In this document: in pieces, positions 16,327 to 25,656 of the stretch
Position numbering within the stretch: the first letter of the stretch is position 1
Layout: each line of letters opens with the position of its first letter
Notes under the pieces: model-generated
Told to the model about the DNA's origin: nothing
The model's input: the letters and a program-made list of their open reading frames with translations, nothing else
Databases searched by the model: none
Translations under genes and position numbers: made by a program
Assembly: GCA_049115735.1 (NCBI GenBank)
Contig: JAGDZP010000001.1
Span: forward strand, 35,678-99,677
DNA length: 64,000 bases
Source of the DNA: CAXBNB01 sp049115735
GTDB lineage: Bacteria; Bacteroidota; Bacteroidia; Cytophagales; Cyclobacteriaceae
Direction of reading: 5' to 3'

Positions 16327-17604
16327 TTGGAATCGCTCAAAATTACTTTTTGCACAGGAGAATTTCCAGATCATTTTTCTGGCGTAAATACCTGGATTAT
16401 GAACTTGAGTAGTGGGTTATTAAAATTTGGTATAACACCTCATATTATTGATTTGACTTTTGGAGAGGGAAATTTCTCAGTTTTAAATTTCTGTAGCAAT
16501 CAAGGATTGGAATTTGATAGAATTCAAGTTAACAATGGAACAACATCTGAAACGCTTGTAAAATATATTTTAAAGATTCTTAAGAGTAGAGGAACAGATG
16601 TGTTCATCCCAGGTTACGTGGATGCTGCACATTATGCGATTCCGTATCTTACCAGGGCTAAATTGTCAACGGTGATAGTCCTTCATTCTGATGATTTGAG
16701 ATACAAAGCCTATTACGATGACTTTGTTGTAAAGGAGTCCGACTATAGAGCACATGTAGTGGTTGCAGTTTCTGACTTCATTTATCGTTGGGTAGATGGT
16801 TTGCCTGGGACTATTGTAAAAAGTAAAATTTATTGTGGTATTACCATCCCTGATGTTAAAAAGCAATATTCTACATCAGCGAAAAAATTGAAATTGGTAT
16901 ATTGTGGTCGGCTGGATCAAGAGCAGAAAAGAGTTTTAGATACATTTGATGCATTTAATGCATTGGTATCACAGGTATCAAATATCTCATGTCACTTTAT
17001 AGGAAATGGATTTAAAAGACCAGAACTTCTAAGACGAATAAACTCAGAGGGTAACAACTTGATTACCTATGATGGGCAATTTGAATCAGAAAAACTTCAA
17101 ACCAAATTACTAGAGTATGATATATTCATATTGTTGTCGGATTATGAAGGATTACCCGTGGGATTGTTGGAAGCCATGTCTTTGGGTATGACTTGTATCT
17201 GTTTGAGAACGCAAAGTGGAGTATGTGAGGTGATTGAACATATGAAGACGGGTGTATTAGTTGAAGATCGTGGACCGTCATTAGTGAAAATGGTGAAACA
17301 GCTTGCATCTGAAAGACACTTATTGGAAGCTATTGGTAGTTCGGCAAGAAAACTTGTGATATGCAAATATTCGAGTGAGCAGACTACAAAAAAGTGGATC
17401 AAACTAATAGAGAAGATTGGACCAAATGACAAAGTATCAATAAAAATTCCTAACCGAATAAAGATAAAAATTGAAAAGAATCCAGCCTTAGACTTTTTTA
17501 ATACATTCAATAAGGAATTAAGGACAAGAAGATACAAATTGTTGAAATTGTCAAAAATAGGTAAGCTATTCCGAAGAATTCGATCAATGCTGTATGAAAT
17601 TTAA
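16327..17604 (+). CDS. Family 4 glycosyltransferase (first of a tandem pair)
   Basis: GT-B fold retaining glycosyltransferase. TFCTGEFPDHFSGVNTWI at the start is the N-domain loop, KLVYCGRLDQEQKRV near residue 193 starts the C-domain, and EGLPVGLLE near residue 276 is the E-x7-E motif of GT4. TTG is taken as the start because it aligns exactly with the ATG of the paralogue at 17623 and no ATG occurs nearby. A basic tail of about 50 residues follows the catalytic core. It is about half identical in core blocks to the next gene, so the pair arose by duplication and probably adds related sugars. Confidence 0.9.
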   Translation: MESLKITFCTGEFPDHFSGVNTWIMNLSSGLLKFGITPHIIDLTFGEGNFSVLNFCSNQGLEFDRIQVNNGTTSETLVKYILKILKSRGTDVFIPGYVDAAHYAIPYLTRAKLSTVIVLHSDDLRYKAYYDDFVVKESDYRAHVVVAVSDFIYRWVDGLPGTIVKSKIYCGITIPDVKKQYSTSAKKLKLVYCGRLDQEQKRVLDTFDAFNALVSQVSNISCHFIGNGFKRPELLRRINSEGNNLITYDGQFESEKLQTKLLEYDIFILLSDYEGLPVGLLEAMSLGMTCICLRTQSGVCEVIEHMKTGVLVEDRGPSLVKMVKQLASERHLLEAIGSSARKLVICKYSSEQTTKKWIKLIEKIGPNDKVSIKIPNRIKIKIEKNPALDFFNTFNKELRTRRYKLLKLSKIGKLFRRIRSMLYEI

Positions 17605-17622
17605 CTAGAGGTATTCTTCTAA

Positions 17623-18930
17623 ATGAAATCCCTGACAATCACTTTTTGTACCGTTGAAAAACCGGACCGCATTTCCGGAGTGCACACATGGATCAAAAAC
17701 TTATGCACAGAATTAACAACCTTTGGTCATAGACCACATATTGTTGATGTGCTAATTGGGAATGAGGGAATTTTCCCCTTAATAGAATTTGCGAATGAAC
17801 ATGATATCGAAATTGATCTTATCAAAGACAACAATCATCCTTACACCGAATCAAAAGTTAGAAAAATTCTTGAAATACTAGAGAAACGTCAAACGGATGT
17901 CCTGTTGCCGGGTTTTTGTAATGCAGCATATTATACCATACCATATTTAAAAGAAGCAAACATTCCAACGGTTGTTGTGCTTCATTCTGATGATGATCTA
18001 TACAAGACCTATTTTGAAGAGTTTGTATGTAAAAAGTGGAATTACAGAGCTGATGCGGTGGTTGCAGTTTCGGAATTCATTTTTGAGTGGACGAAAAAGT
18101 TAGAAGAGAAATACTCTAAAGGAAAAATTTCATATGGCGTGAATATTCCTAAAAAATACAGGCAGCACATTGAAAATAGAAAGTTGAAATTAGTCTACAG
18201 TGGTAGGCTGGATCAACAGCAAAAAAGAGTTCTGGATATATTTGAGTCATTTAAAATGATTGTGGAGAATGTCGGTGATGTAGAATGTTACTTTTTAGGA
18301 GATGGTTCTGAAAAGGAAGCCATCATTAATAAAATAGAAGAAAGGGGTGAAGATAAGATACATTATGCGGGAAGTGTACCTAGTAATGCCGTTCAGTCAG
18401 AATTGTTGAAGTATGATGCAATGGTACTTTTATCAGATTACGAGGGTCTACCATTGGCGATGTTAGAAGCAATGGCCTGCGGCCTTGTTGTGGTATGCTT
18501 ACGGATCGATAGTGGTGTCGACCAACTTATCAAGCACAAAGTTAATGGTTTGATAGTTGAGAATCGCAATACCTCGTTCCTTGAGGCAATAGAATATTTG
18601 GTTCAGAATCCGGAACATGTGAAGGTTATGGGAAATGCCGCTCGACAAACTATTACCAATCAGTACTCGTCTAGACTAAACGCAGAAAAATGGATTAGCT
18701 TCCTGGATAAGATATGCAAGGAAAGAAAAAATGAGATTAGAGTTCCAAGAAAGTTTTCACTTCCGGACAATAAGCCCAGTTCAATGAATTCATGGAATAA
18801 ATTTGAGCGTGAAGTAGATAGGTTTTTACTATTTAAAATCAAAGTCAAAAGTACTCTTCTAAGGATGCTGAAATATTTACCTGCTCTAGTATTTGATAAC
18901 CTGCTGATCCTCAAAAGGCGCTTAATGTAA
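17623..18930 (+). CDS. Family 4 glycosyltransferase (second of a tandem pair)
   Basis: GT-B fold enzyme, paralogue of the preceding gene with matching blocks: TFCTVEKPDRISGVHTWI near the start, TVVVLHSDDDLYKTYFEEF near residue 112, KLVYSGRLDQQQKRV near residue 188 and EGLPLAMLE near residue 274 (E-x7-E). 435 residues. It also ends in a basic tail that may touch the membrane surface. Separated from its twin by only 18 bases. Sugar donor unknown. Confidence 0.92.
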   Translation: MKSLTITFCTVEKPDRISGVHTWIKNLCTELTTFGHRPHIVDVLIGNEGIFPLIEFANEHDIEIDLIKDNNHPYTESKVRKILEILEKRQTDVLLPGFCNAAYYTIPYLKEANIPTVVVLHSDDDLYKTYFEEFVCKKWNYRADAVVAVSEFIFEWTKKLEEKYSKGKISYGVNIPKKYRQHIENRKLKLVYSGRLDQQQKRVLDIFESFKMIVENVGDVECYFLGDGSEKEAIINKIEERGEDKIHYAGSVPSNAVQSELLKYDAMVLLSDYEGLPLAMLEAMACGLVVVCLRIDSGVDQLIKHKVNGLIVENRNTSFLEAIEYLVQNPEHVKVMGNAARQTITNQYSSRLNAEKWISFLDKICKERKNEIRVPRKFSLPDNKPSSMNSWNKFEREVDRFLLFKIKVKSTLLRMLKYLPALVFDNLLILKRRLM

Positions 18931-19005
18931 AAAAGCAAGACTGAATATTTAAGCGCTCTTACCAAACAAAATTAATCGGTTTTAGGCGTCAACAAAATAT
19001 AGCTT

Positions 19006-19776
19006 ATGCAAACAAACGATTCGAATCCAAACGAACCATTTTATTCAAAGGAAACCTTGGACTTGCATTGGCAAATGACCAGGTGTGAAAAGTATGCTTT
19101 TATTGGCCTGCTCGAACATATACGACCCAAATATTCATTGGAAATTGGGACTTATAAGGGAGGATCACTTCAAGTGATAAGTCGATATTCAGAAAAAGTG
19201 CATTGTGTGGATATAAATGATAATTATGTAAACGATCTCAGTGGGAAATTTGAAAACGTGTCATTTGACATAGGGGATTCTAAAAAAATTGTTCCTGGGC
19301 TGATAAAAGAAATAAATGAATCTGATATTTCTCTAAGTTTTGTTTTAATTGACGGGGACCATTCCGAAGAAGGTGTTAGATCAGATATTAATAATGTGCT
19401 GCAAATTGTTCCAAAAGAACCCATTTACATAGTTTTTCACGATAGCTTCAACCCTACTTGCAGAAAGGGGATTCTAAGTGCTGATTGGCAAAGTTGTGAA
19501 CACGTACATTATGTGGAAATAGACTATATACCAGGTGTGTTTCATAAGGAAGCTCATGATACCGCAAGGCCGAAATCAATGTGGGGTGGTCTAGCACTAG
19601 CAATAATGTCCCCTGAAAAAAGAGTAGAACCTTTGAATATTTATCAAAGTCAAAAGGGACTGTTTGACTGCACGTATGCAAATTCATCGCATAAAAATGA
19701 AAGACATCCTAATAATCCTTTCCGATATAGTAAATCGCTTAGACGACTCAAAAATTTTATAAGTAAGAAACTATAG
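19006..19776 (+). CDS. Class I methyltransferase (CmcI-like/Methyltransf_24 type)
   Basis: SAM-dependent methyltransferase of 256 residues. SLEIGTYKGGSLQ near residue 45 is motif I, VHCVDINDNY near residue 65 ends strand 2, and SFVLIDGDHSEEGVRSDI near residue 110 is the IDGDHxxxxxxxD motif of the cephalosporin hydroxylase/CmcI-like and Methyltransf_24 groups, which often use a metal ion. Such genes are frequent in glycan loci and probably methylate sugar hydroxyls. 75 bases after the GT4 pair. Confidence 0.85.
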   Translation: MQTNDSNPNEPFYSKETLDLHWQMTRCEKYAFIGLLEHIRPKYSLEIGTYKGGSLQVISRYSEKVHCVDINDNYVNDLSGKFENVSFDIGDSKKIVPGLIKEINESDISLSFVLIDGDHSEEGVRSDINNVLQIVPKEPIYIVFHDSFNPTCRKGILSADWQSCEHVHYVEIDYIPGVFHKEAHDTARPKSMWGGLALAIMSPEKRVEPLNIYQSQKGLFDCTYANSSHKNERHPNNPFRYSKSLRRLKNFISKKL

Positions 19777-19861
19777 AGATGTGTACGATGAATTTGATAA
19801 ATAGAGTGGGTTCCCTGTTTTACTTTAATTTATGCTTTTTTAATCCATTGTAGTATATGTT

Positions 19862-20782
19862 TTGATCAACTCTACTTTTTGCACCATAATTACCAAGAGC
19901 CATTTGGCTTTCTCTCAGGCATTACACTTTTCTTTAAGTGGTGAAAAGAAGATTAATTTTCATGTGTTGATTACCGATACTGAGGACAAGATCGCATTGC
20001 CAGGTATAACTACTCACACTTTAAAAAAAGTTATTTCCGATTCTGAAACCGGCCAAAAAATCTCCGCAAAATACAATAATACTCCTGATGAACTCAGATG
20101 GTCCTTAAAACCCATTTTCATTAACTACCTCTTCGATAATGGATACGATAAGGTGATTTTCACCGATCCTGACACCTTTTATTTTTCGGATTTCAGTTTT
20201 TTGTTTAATGAATTGGATGAACACAATATTTTACTTACACCACATTGGCGAGGATTGGATCTAACAGTCGATCAGTCAAATTTTGATTTGCAATTCGTAG
20301 GTGGGTTGTTTAATGCAGGTTTTATAGGGGTAAATCAAAAGGCTGTTAAGGTGATGGACTGGTGGGCAAAGTGTTGCTTACATAAATGTGTAAAAGATTT
20401 TTCGATAGGTCAATTTGTAGATCAGACCTACCTAAACTTGATTCCTATTTATTTTGATAAAGTGAAAATACTAAAGCATCAGGGTTGTAATGTAGCGAAT
20501 TGGAATCAAGTAGTTTGTAAACGCGAATTGAAGAATGGAAAGGTACTTATTAATGATAGTTGGGAAATTGTTTTTATTCATTTTACAAAGAGCACAATTA
20601 AAGGAATAGTCCAAGGAAAAGATACACTTTTAGCTGATCACTTGGCTAAGTACATTGATACGCTTGCTAAGAATGGAAAAGAGCTAATTATCAATGACTA
20701 TTTTCCGAAAAGAGTATCAAAAAACAATAATTTGAAGAAGTTAACTCATTGGTTGAAAAAGCGGAGCACAGGAAATAGCTGA
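19862..20782 (+). CDS. GT-A type glycosyltransferase-like protein
   Basis: Probable glycosyltransferase with a GT8-like or otherwise unclassified GT-A fold. STFCTIITKSHLAFSQAL begins the first strand, and VIFTDPDTFYFSDF near residue 101 contains a DxD metal-binding motif followed by an aromatic loop, as in GT8 and related families. GGLFNAGFIGVNQ near residue 146 is the usual acceptor-side glycine/asparagine strand. The only in-frame start at this position is TTG; a nearby ATG at 19857 is out of frame. The stop shares one base with the next ATG. Donor unknown. Confidence 0.75.
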   Translation: MINSTFCTIITKSHLAFSQALHFSLSGEKKINFHVLITDTEDKIALPGITTHTLKKVISDSETGQKISAKYNNTPDELRWSLKPIFINYLFDNGYDKVIFTDPDTFYFSDFSFLFNELDEHNILLTPHWRGLDLTVDQSNFDLQFVGGLFNAGFIGVNQKAVKVMDWWAKCCLHKCVKDFSIGQFVDQTYLNLIPIYFDKVKILKHQGCNVANWNQVVCKRELKNGKVLINDSWEIVFIHFTKSTIKGIVQGKDTLLADHLAKYIDTLAKNGKELIINDYFPKRVSKNNNLKKLTHWLKKRSTGNS

Positions 20783-21501
20783 TGTCTGAAGATAATTTTA
20801 TAAATATTCCTTTCAACCATTCCAATCTTGACCGGTATCTAGTTAGAACTTCAATATTTAAAGCCCTTAATAGTTCCCTTAGTCAATTAAAGGGTGAATT
20901 GCTGGATGTTGGCTGTGGTAAAAAGCCCTACAAGAAATATGTAATTGATAACTCTGAAGTCAACAATTACATTGGATTGGATATAAATACTGCAAATATT
21001 TATGATGAAAATGTACAGCCTGATTATCTGTGGGATGGCAATTCTATGCCTTTTGAAAAAGATCAGTTTGATTGTGCAATTGCAACCGAGGTTCTGGAAC
21101 ACTGTCCCGATCCTGATATTACACTTGGTGAAATCAATCGGGTATTAAAGCCAGGTGGAGTATTTTTTTTTACAGTTCCATTTCTCTGGAATTTGCATGA
21201 AATTCCTCATGATGAATATAGGTATACTCCTTATTCATTGGAACGACACTTGAAAAATTCAGGATTCATAAACATAGACATACAGGCTACTGGAGGTTGG
21301 CACCTTGCAATGGCACAAATGATAGGTTTGTGGATCAGGCGCTCACCCATAAAGAAAATCTCAAGATACAAATATGCTGTTCTCAAAAGAATAGCATTCT
21401 TTTTGATGAAAATACTAATGAGTATTAGTAACAAAGAAGAAATTTCGTTTGACAAAGAACAAATGATTACCGGACTTTATGGGACGGCCCAAAAACCATA
21501 G
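20782..21501 (+). CDS. SAM-dependent methyltransferase (Methyltransf_11 type)
   Basis: Class I methyltransferase of 239 residues. LLDVGCGKKPYKKYV near residue 39 is motif I, YIGLDINT near residue 60 ends strand 2, DCAIATEVLEHCPDP near residue 97 is motif II, and LKPGGVFFFTVPF near residue 123 is motif III. It overlaps the preceding gene by one base and the following GT4 gene by 23 bases, so all three are translationally coupled. Likely a sugar methyltransferase of the glycan. Confidence 0.9.
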   Translation: MSEDNFINIPFNHSNLDRYLVRTSIFKALNSSLSQLKGELLDVGCGKKPYKKYVIDNSEVNNYIGLDINTANIYDENVQPDYLWDGNSMPFEKDQFDCAIATEVLEHCPDPDITLGEINRVLKPGGVFFFTVPFLWNLHEIPHDEYRYTPYSLERHLKNSGFINIDIQATGGWHLAMAQMIGLWIRRSPIKKISRYKYAVLKRIAFFLMKILMSISNKEEISFDKEQMITGLYGTAQKP

Positions 21502-22603
21502 GTTAGCATTTATCTCTCCCAGTCGGGAAGCTTATTCTGAGACTTTTATTAAGGCTCAGAAAGAAAACTTACCCTTTGAAATTTTTCACTATTATAGTGG
21601 GTTTCTTCCCGGACACCTGGAGGGCAAGGGCTCACTAATTCAACCTGGTGTTCTTGGCCGATTGAAAGTCTTAACGGGTTTCAAGTTAAACCCCAGAGCA
21701 GCAAGTGAAAGGGAACATGTTTTCGCCAAGTCACTAAAAAAAAACAAAATCGAAATCGTATTAGCGCACTTCGGACCGACTGGAGAAACGGTTAGCGAGG
21801 TTTGCCGTAAATTCAATATACCCCTTGTTGTACACTTTCACGGTGATGATGCTTTCTCGAGACAGTTTATTGAATCCAACAATAATTATTCAAAGACATT
21901 TGAGGTGGCCAGAAAAGTAGTATGTGTATCCAAGGACATGAAAAAACAGTTGATGAATTTAGGCTGTTCTGAGGAGAAAATTGCTTACAACGTTTACGGT
22001 CCTAGGGATATATTCTTTGGAGTTCAACCAACATTAAGAGACAAGCATTTTGTTTCTGTAGGACGGTTTGTTGATAAAAAGGCACCATATTATACCATTC
22101 TGGCTTTCCAAAGAGTCCTGGCTCTTTACCCAGATGCCAAACTTACCATGGGAGGTGATGGAGAATTGTTTCAGACTTGCAACAACTTAATTAAATATCT
22201 TGGGTTGCAAGAATCGGTTCACATGCCAGGGAAAATCTGTACTGAAGAATTTATCAACCTTTTAAAGAATTCAATAGCTTATGTTCAGCACTCTATAACA
22301 ACGGAGAGTAATGAAAAGGAAGGTACACCTTTGTCAATCTTGGAAGCAGGTGCCGCAGGATTACCTGTGATATCTACACGCCATGCTGGAATAACAGATG
22401 TTATTGAGCACGGCAAAAATGGTTATTTGATTGATGAACATGATGTGGATGGAATGGCAAATTCAATGGTAAATATTCTAGCCAACCTAGAACAAGTAAA
22501 AAGGATGGGTGAGTACGCTAAAAAAAGAATACACGATCACTTTTCTTTTGAAAGGCATATCAATGGGCTTACTGAAATACTCAAATCTGCCGTAGCAGAA
22601 TGA
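21479..22603 (+). CDS. Family 4 glycosyltransferase (WcaL/colanic-acid-like)
   Basis: GT-B enzyme of 374 residues. AFISPSREAYSETFIKAQ near the start is typical of the colanic acid WcaL-like group, VVHFHGDDAF near residue 118 lies in the N-domain active-site cleft, FVSVGRFVDKKAPY near residue 190 starts the donor-binding C-domain, and EKEGTPLSILEAGAAGLPV near residue 280 carries the E-x7-E motif. The ATG lies inside the 3' end of the preceding methyltransferase gene (23-base overlap) and the stop overlaps the next gene by ATGA. Sugar specificity unknown. Confidence 0.92.
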   Translation: MGRPKNHRLAFISPSREAYSETFIKAQKENLPFEIFHYYSGFLPGHLEGKGSLIQPGVLGRLKVLTGFKLNPRAASEREHVFAKSLKKNKIEIVLAHFGPTGETVSEVCRKFNIPLVVHFHGDDAFSRQFIESNNNYSKTFEVARKVVCVSKDMKKQLMNLGCSEEKIAYNVYGPRDIFFGVQPTLRDKHFVSVGRFVDKKAPYYTILAFQRVLALYPDAKLTMGGDGELFQTCNNLIKYLGLQESVHMPGKICTEEFINLLKNSIAYVQHSITTESNEKEGTPLSILEAGAAGLPVISTRHAGITDVIEHGKNGYLIDEHDVDGMANSMVNILANLEQVKRMGEYAKKRIHDHFSFERHINGLTEILKSAVAE

Positions 22604-23421
22604 GAAAAGTGAACTTCATGATTATTGGTGCGCAAAAGTGCGGTACGACTTCACTTGCAGCAGTATTAAACATGCATCCAGAATTGTGCTGTTCTATTCA
22701 GAAGGAAACTCATTTTTTTAGTAAAGAGCCCAATTGGAGAGATAAATTGGATGAATATCACAGTCAATTTAATGAACAATTACCAATCTGGTTTGAAGGG
22801 TCGACAACCTATACATTCTATCCTTCATTTAATAAAGCAATTGTAGATGACCTCTACGAATACAATCCAAATCTCAAGTTTTTGTATATTGTTCGGCATC
22901 CAATCGAAAGACTAGTTTCTGCTTACAAACATTTATACGAACGCGGCTATTTGAGTTCTTCATTTAGCGACGCAATTCGTAATTACCCGGATTTATTGAA
23001 TATCACGAATTATTATATACAAATAAAAAGATATATTGACCGCTTCGGAACTGATCATGTGCTCATAATTGATTTTGAAAGGTTTAATAATAGGCGGCAA
23101 TTGGTATTAAAAGAAGTTTCTAATTTTCTTGGAATTGATCCTGATTTATTTCCTAATGGGATTTCAAATGTCAAATTGAATTCCGAGGAAACTAAGCGAT
23201 TAGATTATCGCATAGATAGACTTAACCTGAGCCAGTCTCTCGTCAAGAGATTTTTACCTATTATTTGGCAATTAGTTGTTAAGCTAAGATACTATCATCC
23301 AGTACCTAGAAGTATTGATGTTTCTCAATCAGATCGTCGTTTTATTTTTGACATCCTCAAATCAGATTTACGCTTATTGAGGGAGTTTTCCTCTACGTTG
23401 GAAGCCTGGAAGGTTATATGA
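22600..23421 (+). CDS. Carbohydrate sulfotransferase
   Basis: Heparan-type (Sulfotransfer_1) sulfotransferase of 273 residues. FMIIGAQKCGTTSLAAVLN at residues 6-24 holds the PAPS 5'-phosphosulfate loop QKCGTTS, and FLYIVRHPIERLVSAYKHL near residue 93 is the 3'-phosphate-binding strand with RxPxxRxxSxY. HPELCCSIQKETHFF near residue 27 is the usual lysine-containing substrate loop. Coupled by ATGA overlaps to both neighbours, which are GT4 glycosyltransferases, so it very probably decorates the same glycan. Confidence 0.92.
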   Translation: MRKVNFMIIGAQKCGTTSLAAVLNMHPELCCSIQKETHFFSKEPNWRDKLDEYHSQFNEQLPIWFEGSTTYTFYPSFNKAIVDDLYEYNPNLKFLYIVRHPIERLVSAYKHLYERGYLSSSFSDAIRNYPDLLNITNYYIQIKRYIDRFGTDHVLIIDFERFNNRRQLVLKEVSNFLGIDPDLFPNGISNVKLNSEETKRLDYRIDRLNLSQSLVKRFLPIIWQLVVKLRYYHPVPRSIDVSQSDRRFIFDILKSDLRLLREFSSTLEAWKVI

Positions 23422-24566
23422 AAATAATCTTTTTTACCCATGATGCTTCATATATGGGGTCTAACCATTCACTTTTGGACTTGATAGTTGGACTAAGAAA
23501 GTATGATGTGGAAGTTCTGGTCTGCTTGCCTAAAATGGGATTGTTTACGGATGTATTGACTTCAAATAATGTTGATTATATAATTGAAGAATTTACCCCA
23601 TACTGTATAAAAATACCTAGACTAATAGATTTGGTTAATATACGGTACTTGTTTCATTTTTTTCGAAGAGTATACAAATATCGCAGGTTTAATAATCAAT
23701 GCCTTGAAGAGGTTAGCCGCAGAATCGAGGCATTTAAACCTGATTTACTGTATTCTAATACATCTGTTATAAATATTGGATTTCTTGTGTCCAGAAAACT
23801 TGGAATTCCTCATGTATGGCATTTAAGAGAATTTGGAAGAAAAGACCATAAGCTAATCAATGTCTATGGAAGAAAACGTATTCGTCAACAAATGAATAAT
23901 TCTGAGGTACTGATAGGAATTTCCAAATCTATTTCTGAGCACTATGCTAAAATTTATGGAATAAATGTAAAAACAGTATATAATGGGTTGCTTAAGGGTC
24001 CGGTAGTGAAACCAAATATTAGAAAATCTGATAAACCTGAAACCATATTCGGATTTATGGGAAGTTTATCAATTGGAAAGAATCCAATTGAGGCGATTGA
24101 AGCTTTTAAAATAGTACAGAAGAGTTACCCTTTTATAAAGCTAAAGGTAGCGGGAAAGGGAGCCGAACTCAAGCGCTTGAAAGAGTATTGTTTCGAGAAT
24201 AAAATTGAAAACGTGGTATTTTTAGGGTATTTAAAAAACACTGAAGATTTTTATCAGAATATTGACATTCTCCTTATGTGTTCTAAACACGAAGGTCTAG
24301 GTAGAGTTACGATTGAAGCAATGTCATATGGAAAACCAGTAATTGGATATAATAATGCTGGAACAGCTGAAATTATAATTCAAAGTAAGACCGGAATTCT
24401 TTATGACGGAGCGGCTAAATCGTTAGCTGACAAGATGCTTTTTATGCATAAAAATATAGATAAAAGACAGGAAATGGGCCTTTCAGCTCAAAAGGATGTG
24501 TACAAAAGATTTGAAACAGATTCTTATTGTTGGGAAATTTTTCAATTAATTAAAAAATCAGTATGA
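23418..24566 (+). CDS. Family 4 glycosyltransferase
   Basis: GT-B enzyme of 382 residues. FFTHDASYMGSNHSLLDLI at the start is the glycine-containing N-domain loop, VWHLREFGRKDHKL near residue 132 is the cleft region, TIFGFMGSLSIGKNPIEAI near residue 208 starts the C-domain, and EGLGRVTIEAMSYGKPVIG near residue 292 contains E-x7-E. ATGA overlap with the sulfotransferase. After its stop the operon is interrupted by a 172-base stretch carrying a coding-like remnant. Confidence 0.92.
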   Translation: MKIIFFTHDASYMGSNHSLLDLIVGLRKYDVEVLVCLPKMGLFTDVLTSNNVDYIIEEFTPYCIKIPRLIDLVNIRYLFHFFRRVYKYRRFNNQCLEEVSRRIEAFKPDLLYSNTSVINIGFLVSRKLGIPHVWHLREFGRKDHKLINVYGRKRIRQQMNNSEVLIGISKSISEHYAKIYGINVKTVYNGLLKGPVVKPNIRKSDKPETIFGFMGSLSIGKNPIEAIEAFKIVQKSYPFIKLKVAGKGAELKRLKEYCFENKIENVVFLGYLKNTEDFYQNIDILLMCSKHEGLGRVTIEAMSYGKPVIGYNNAGTAEIIIQSKTGILYDGAAKSLADKMLFMHKNIDKRQEMGLSAQKDVYKRFETDSYCWEIFQLIKKSV

Positions 24567-24582
24567 TACACTGATGGTGTAA

Positions 24583-24738
24583 TTATTAGCTACAAATTAC
24601 AATAATGCAAGATTCTACCTCACTGAGTGGAAAACATTCTTAATCAGACATATCGGAACTTTGAGGGTAGCATATGAGATGATAAAGAACCAGACAGAGT
24701 TTAGCTTACACTACCAGTTTGTTAAATTAAGATTTTAA
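24583..24738 (+). pseudogene. Possible C-terminal remnant of a lost gene
   Basis: An open frame of 51 codons without any start codon, ending in a TAA directly before the TTG of the next gene. The translation has a protein-like composition (EWKTFLIRHIGTLRVAYEM, then NQTEFSLHYQF) with alternating aromatic and basic residues, like the tail of a glycosyltransferase. It may be the last part of a deleted gene. The evidence is composition and position only. Confidence 0.3.
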
Positions 24739-25611
24739 TTGACGAATCCACTAGTTTCAATCTGCATTCCAACCTACAATGGAGCCAAGTACTTGGATGA
24801 GGCTTTGAATTCTGCCATAAACCAAACTTATAGACCCTTAGAGATAATTATTTCAGATGATGCTTCGGCCGATCAGTCCCTTGAAATTGCCGAGTCATAC
24901 AAGTGTAAGACAGATATTCCATTTTTTATTTATAATCATGAGCCATCCGGAATTGGATCCAATTGGAATTATTGTGTTGAAAAGGCTAAAGGTGAATGGA
25001 TTAAATTCTTATTTCAAGATGATTTGTTAAATCCTACGTGTGTTGAAGAAATGATGGGCAAACCTAGAGTCGATTCAAACACCTCTTTGGTGGTGTGTAA
25101 ACGGAAAATATGGATGGAAAAGAGTAACTCCGATTCACATGAGTTGTGGGCAAAAAGGTGGATTGAGCGTTATTCCAACTTGTTTGCTAAGTTGCCAATC
25201 CCAATCAAGAAAATTCTCAATGGAAATGAGCTATTGAAATCTTTGAATGAGCATAATTTATTTCAGAACAACTTTGGAGAGCCAACAGCAACGTTGATAA
25301 GAAAACGAGATTTGTTAGAGTCAGGTGGGTTTGACAATGAATTAAAGCAGACATTGGATATAGAAGCATGGTACAGGCTTATACGTGATAAGAAAATTGG
25401 TTTGATTGAACAAGAATTGGTGACTTTTAGGTTGCATGAAAAACAAGCGTCCTTCTATAATAATCAAACTAGTCTAAGTGAAAGAAAGGTATTTATGCAA
25501 AAAGCCCTCCTTAACCTTGATTCTTACCTTTCAACAATAACTAAGGCCAAAATACATCTACAATTGAACCTGCCTCAGATTTCTAGAATATTAAAGAGGT
25601 TTTCATGGTGA
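24739..25611 (+). CDS. Family 2 glycosyltransferase
   Basis: GT2 enzyme of 290 residues. VSICIPTYNGAKYLDEAL near the start is the first GT-A strand, DDASADQSLEIA near residue 41 binds the nucleotide, and KFLFQDD near residue 89 is the DxD-like metal motif. TLDIEAWYRLIRDKK near residue 203 is the acceptor-side motif with the catalytic-base region. TTG is the start because it lies exactly where GT2 proteins begin and the previous frame stops directly before it. Donor unknown. Confidence 0.88.
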   Translation: MTNPLVSICIPTYNGAKYLDEALNSAINQTYRPLEIIISDDASADQSLEIAESYKCKTDIPFFIYNHEPSGIGSNWNYCVEKAKGEWIKFLFQDDLLNPTCVEEMMGKPRVDSNTSLVVCKRKIWMEKSNSDSHELWAKRWIERYSNLFAKLPIPIKKILNGNELLKSLNEHNLFQNNFGEPTATLIRKRDLLESGGFDNELKQTLDIEAWYRLIRDKKIGLIEQELVTFRLHEKQASFYNNQTSLSERKVFMQKALLNLDSYLSTITKAKIHLQLNLPQISRILKRFSW

Positions 25612-25656
25612 AGAAAGCGGGAGGTTTTGTAATGAAAATGTATAGGACCTAACAAC

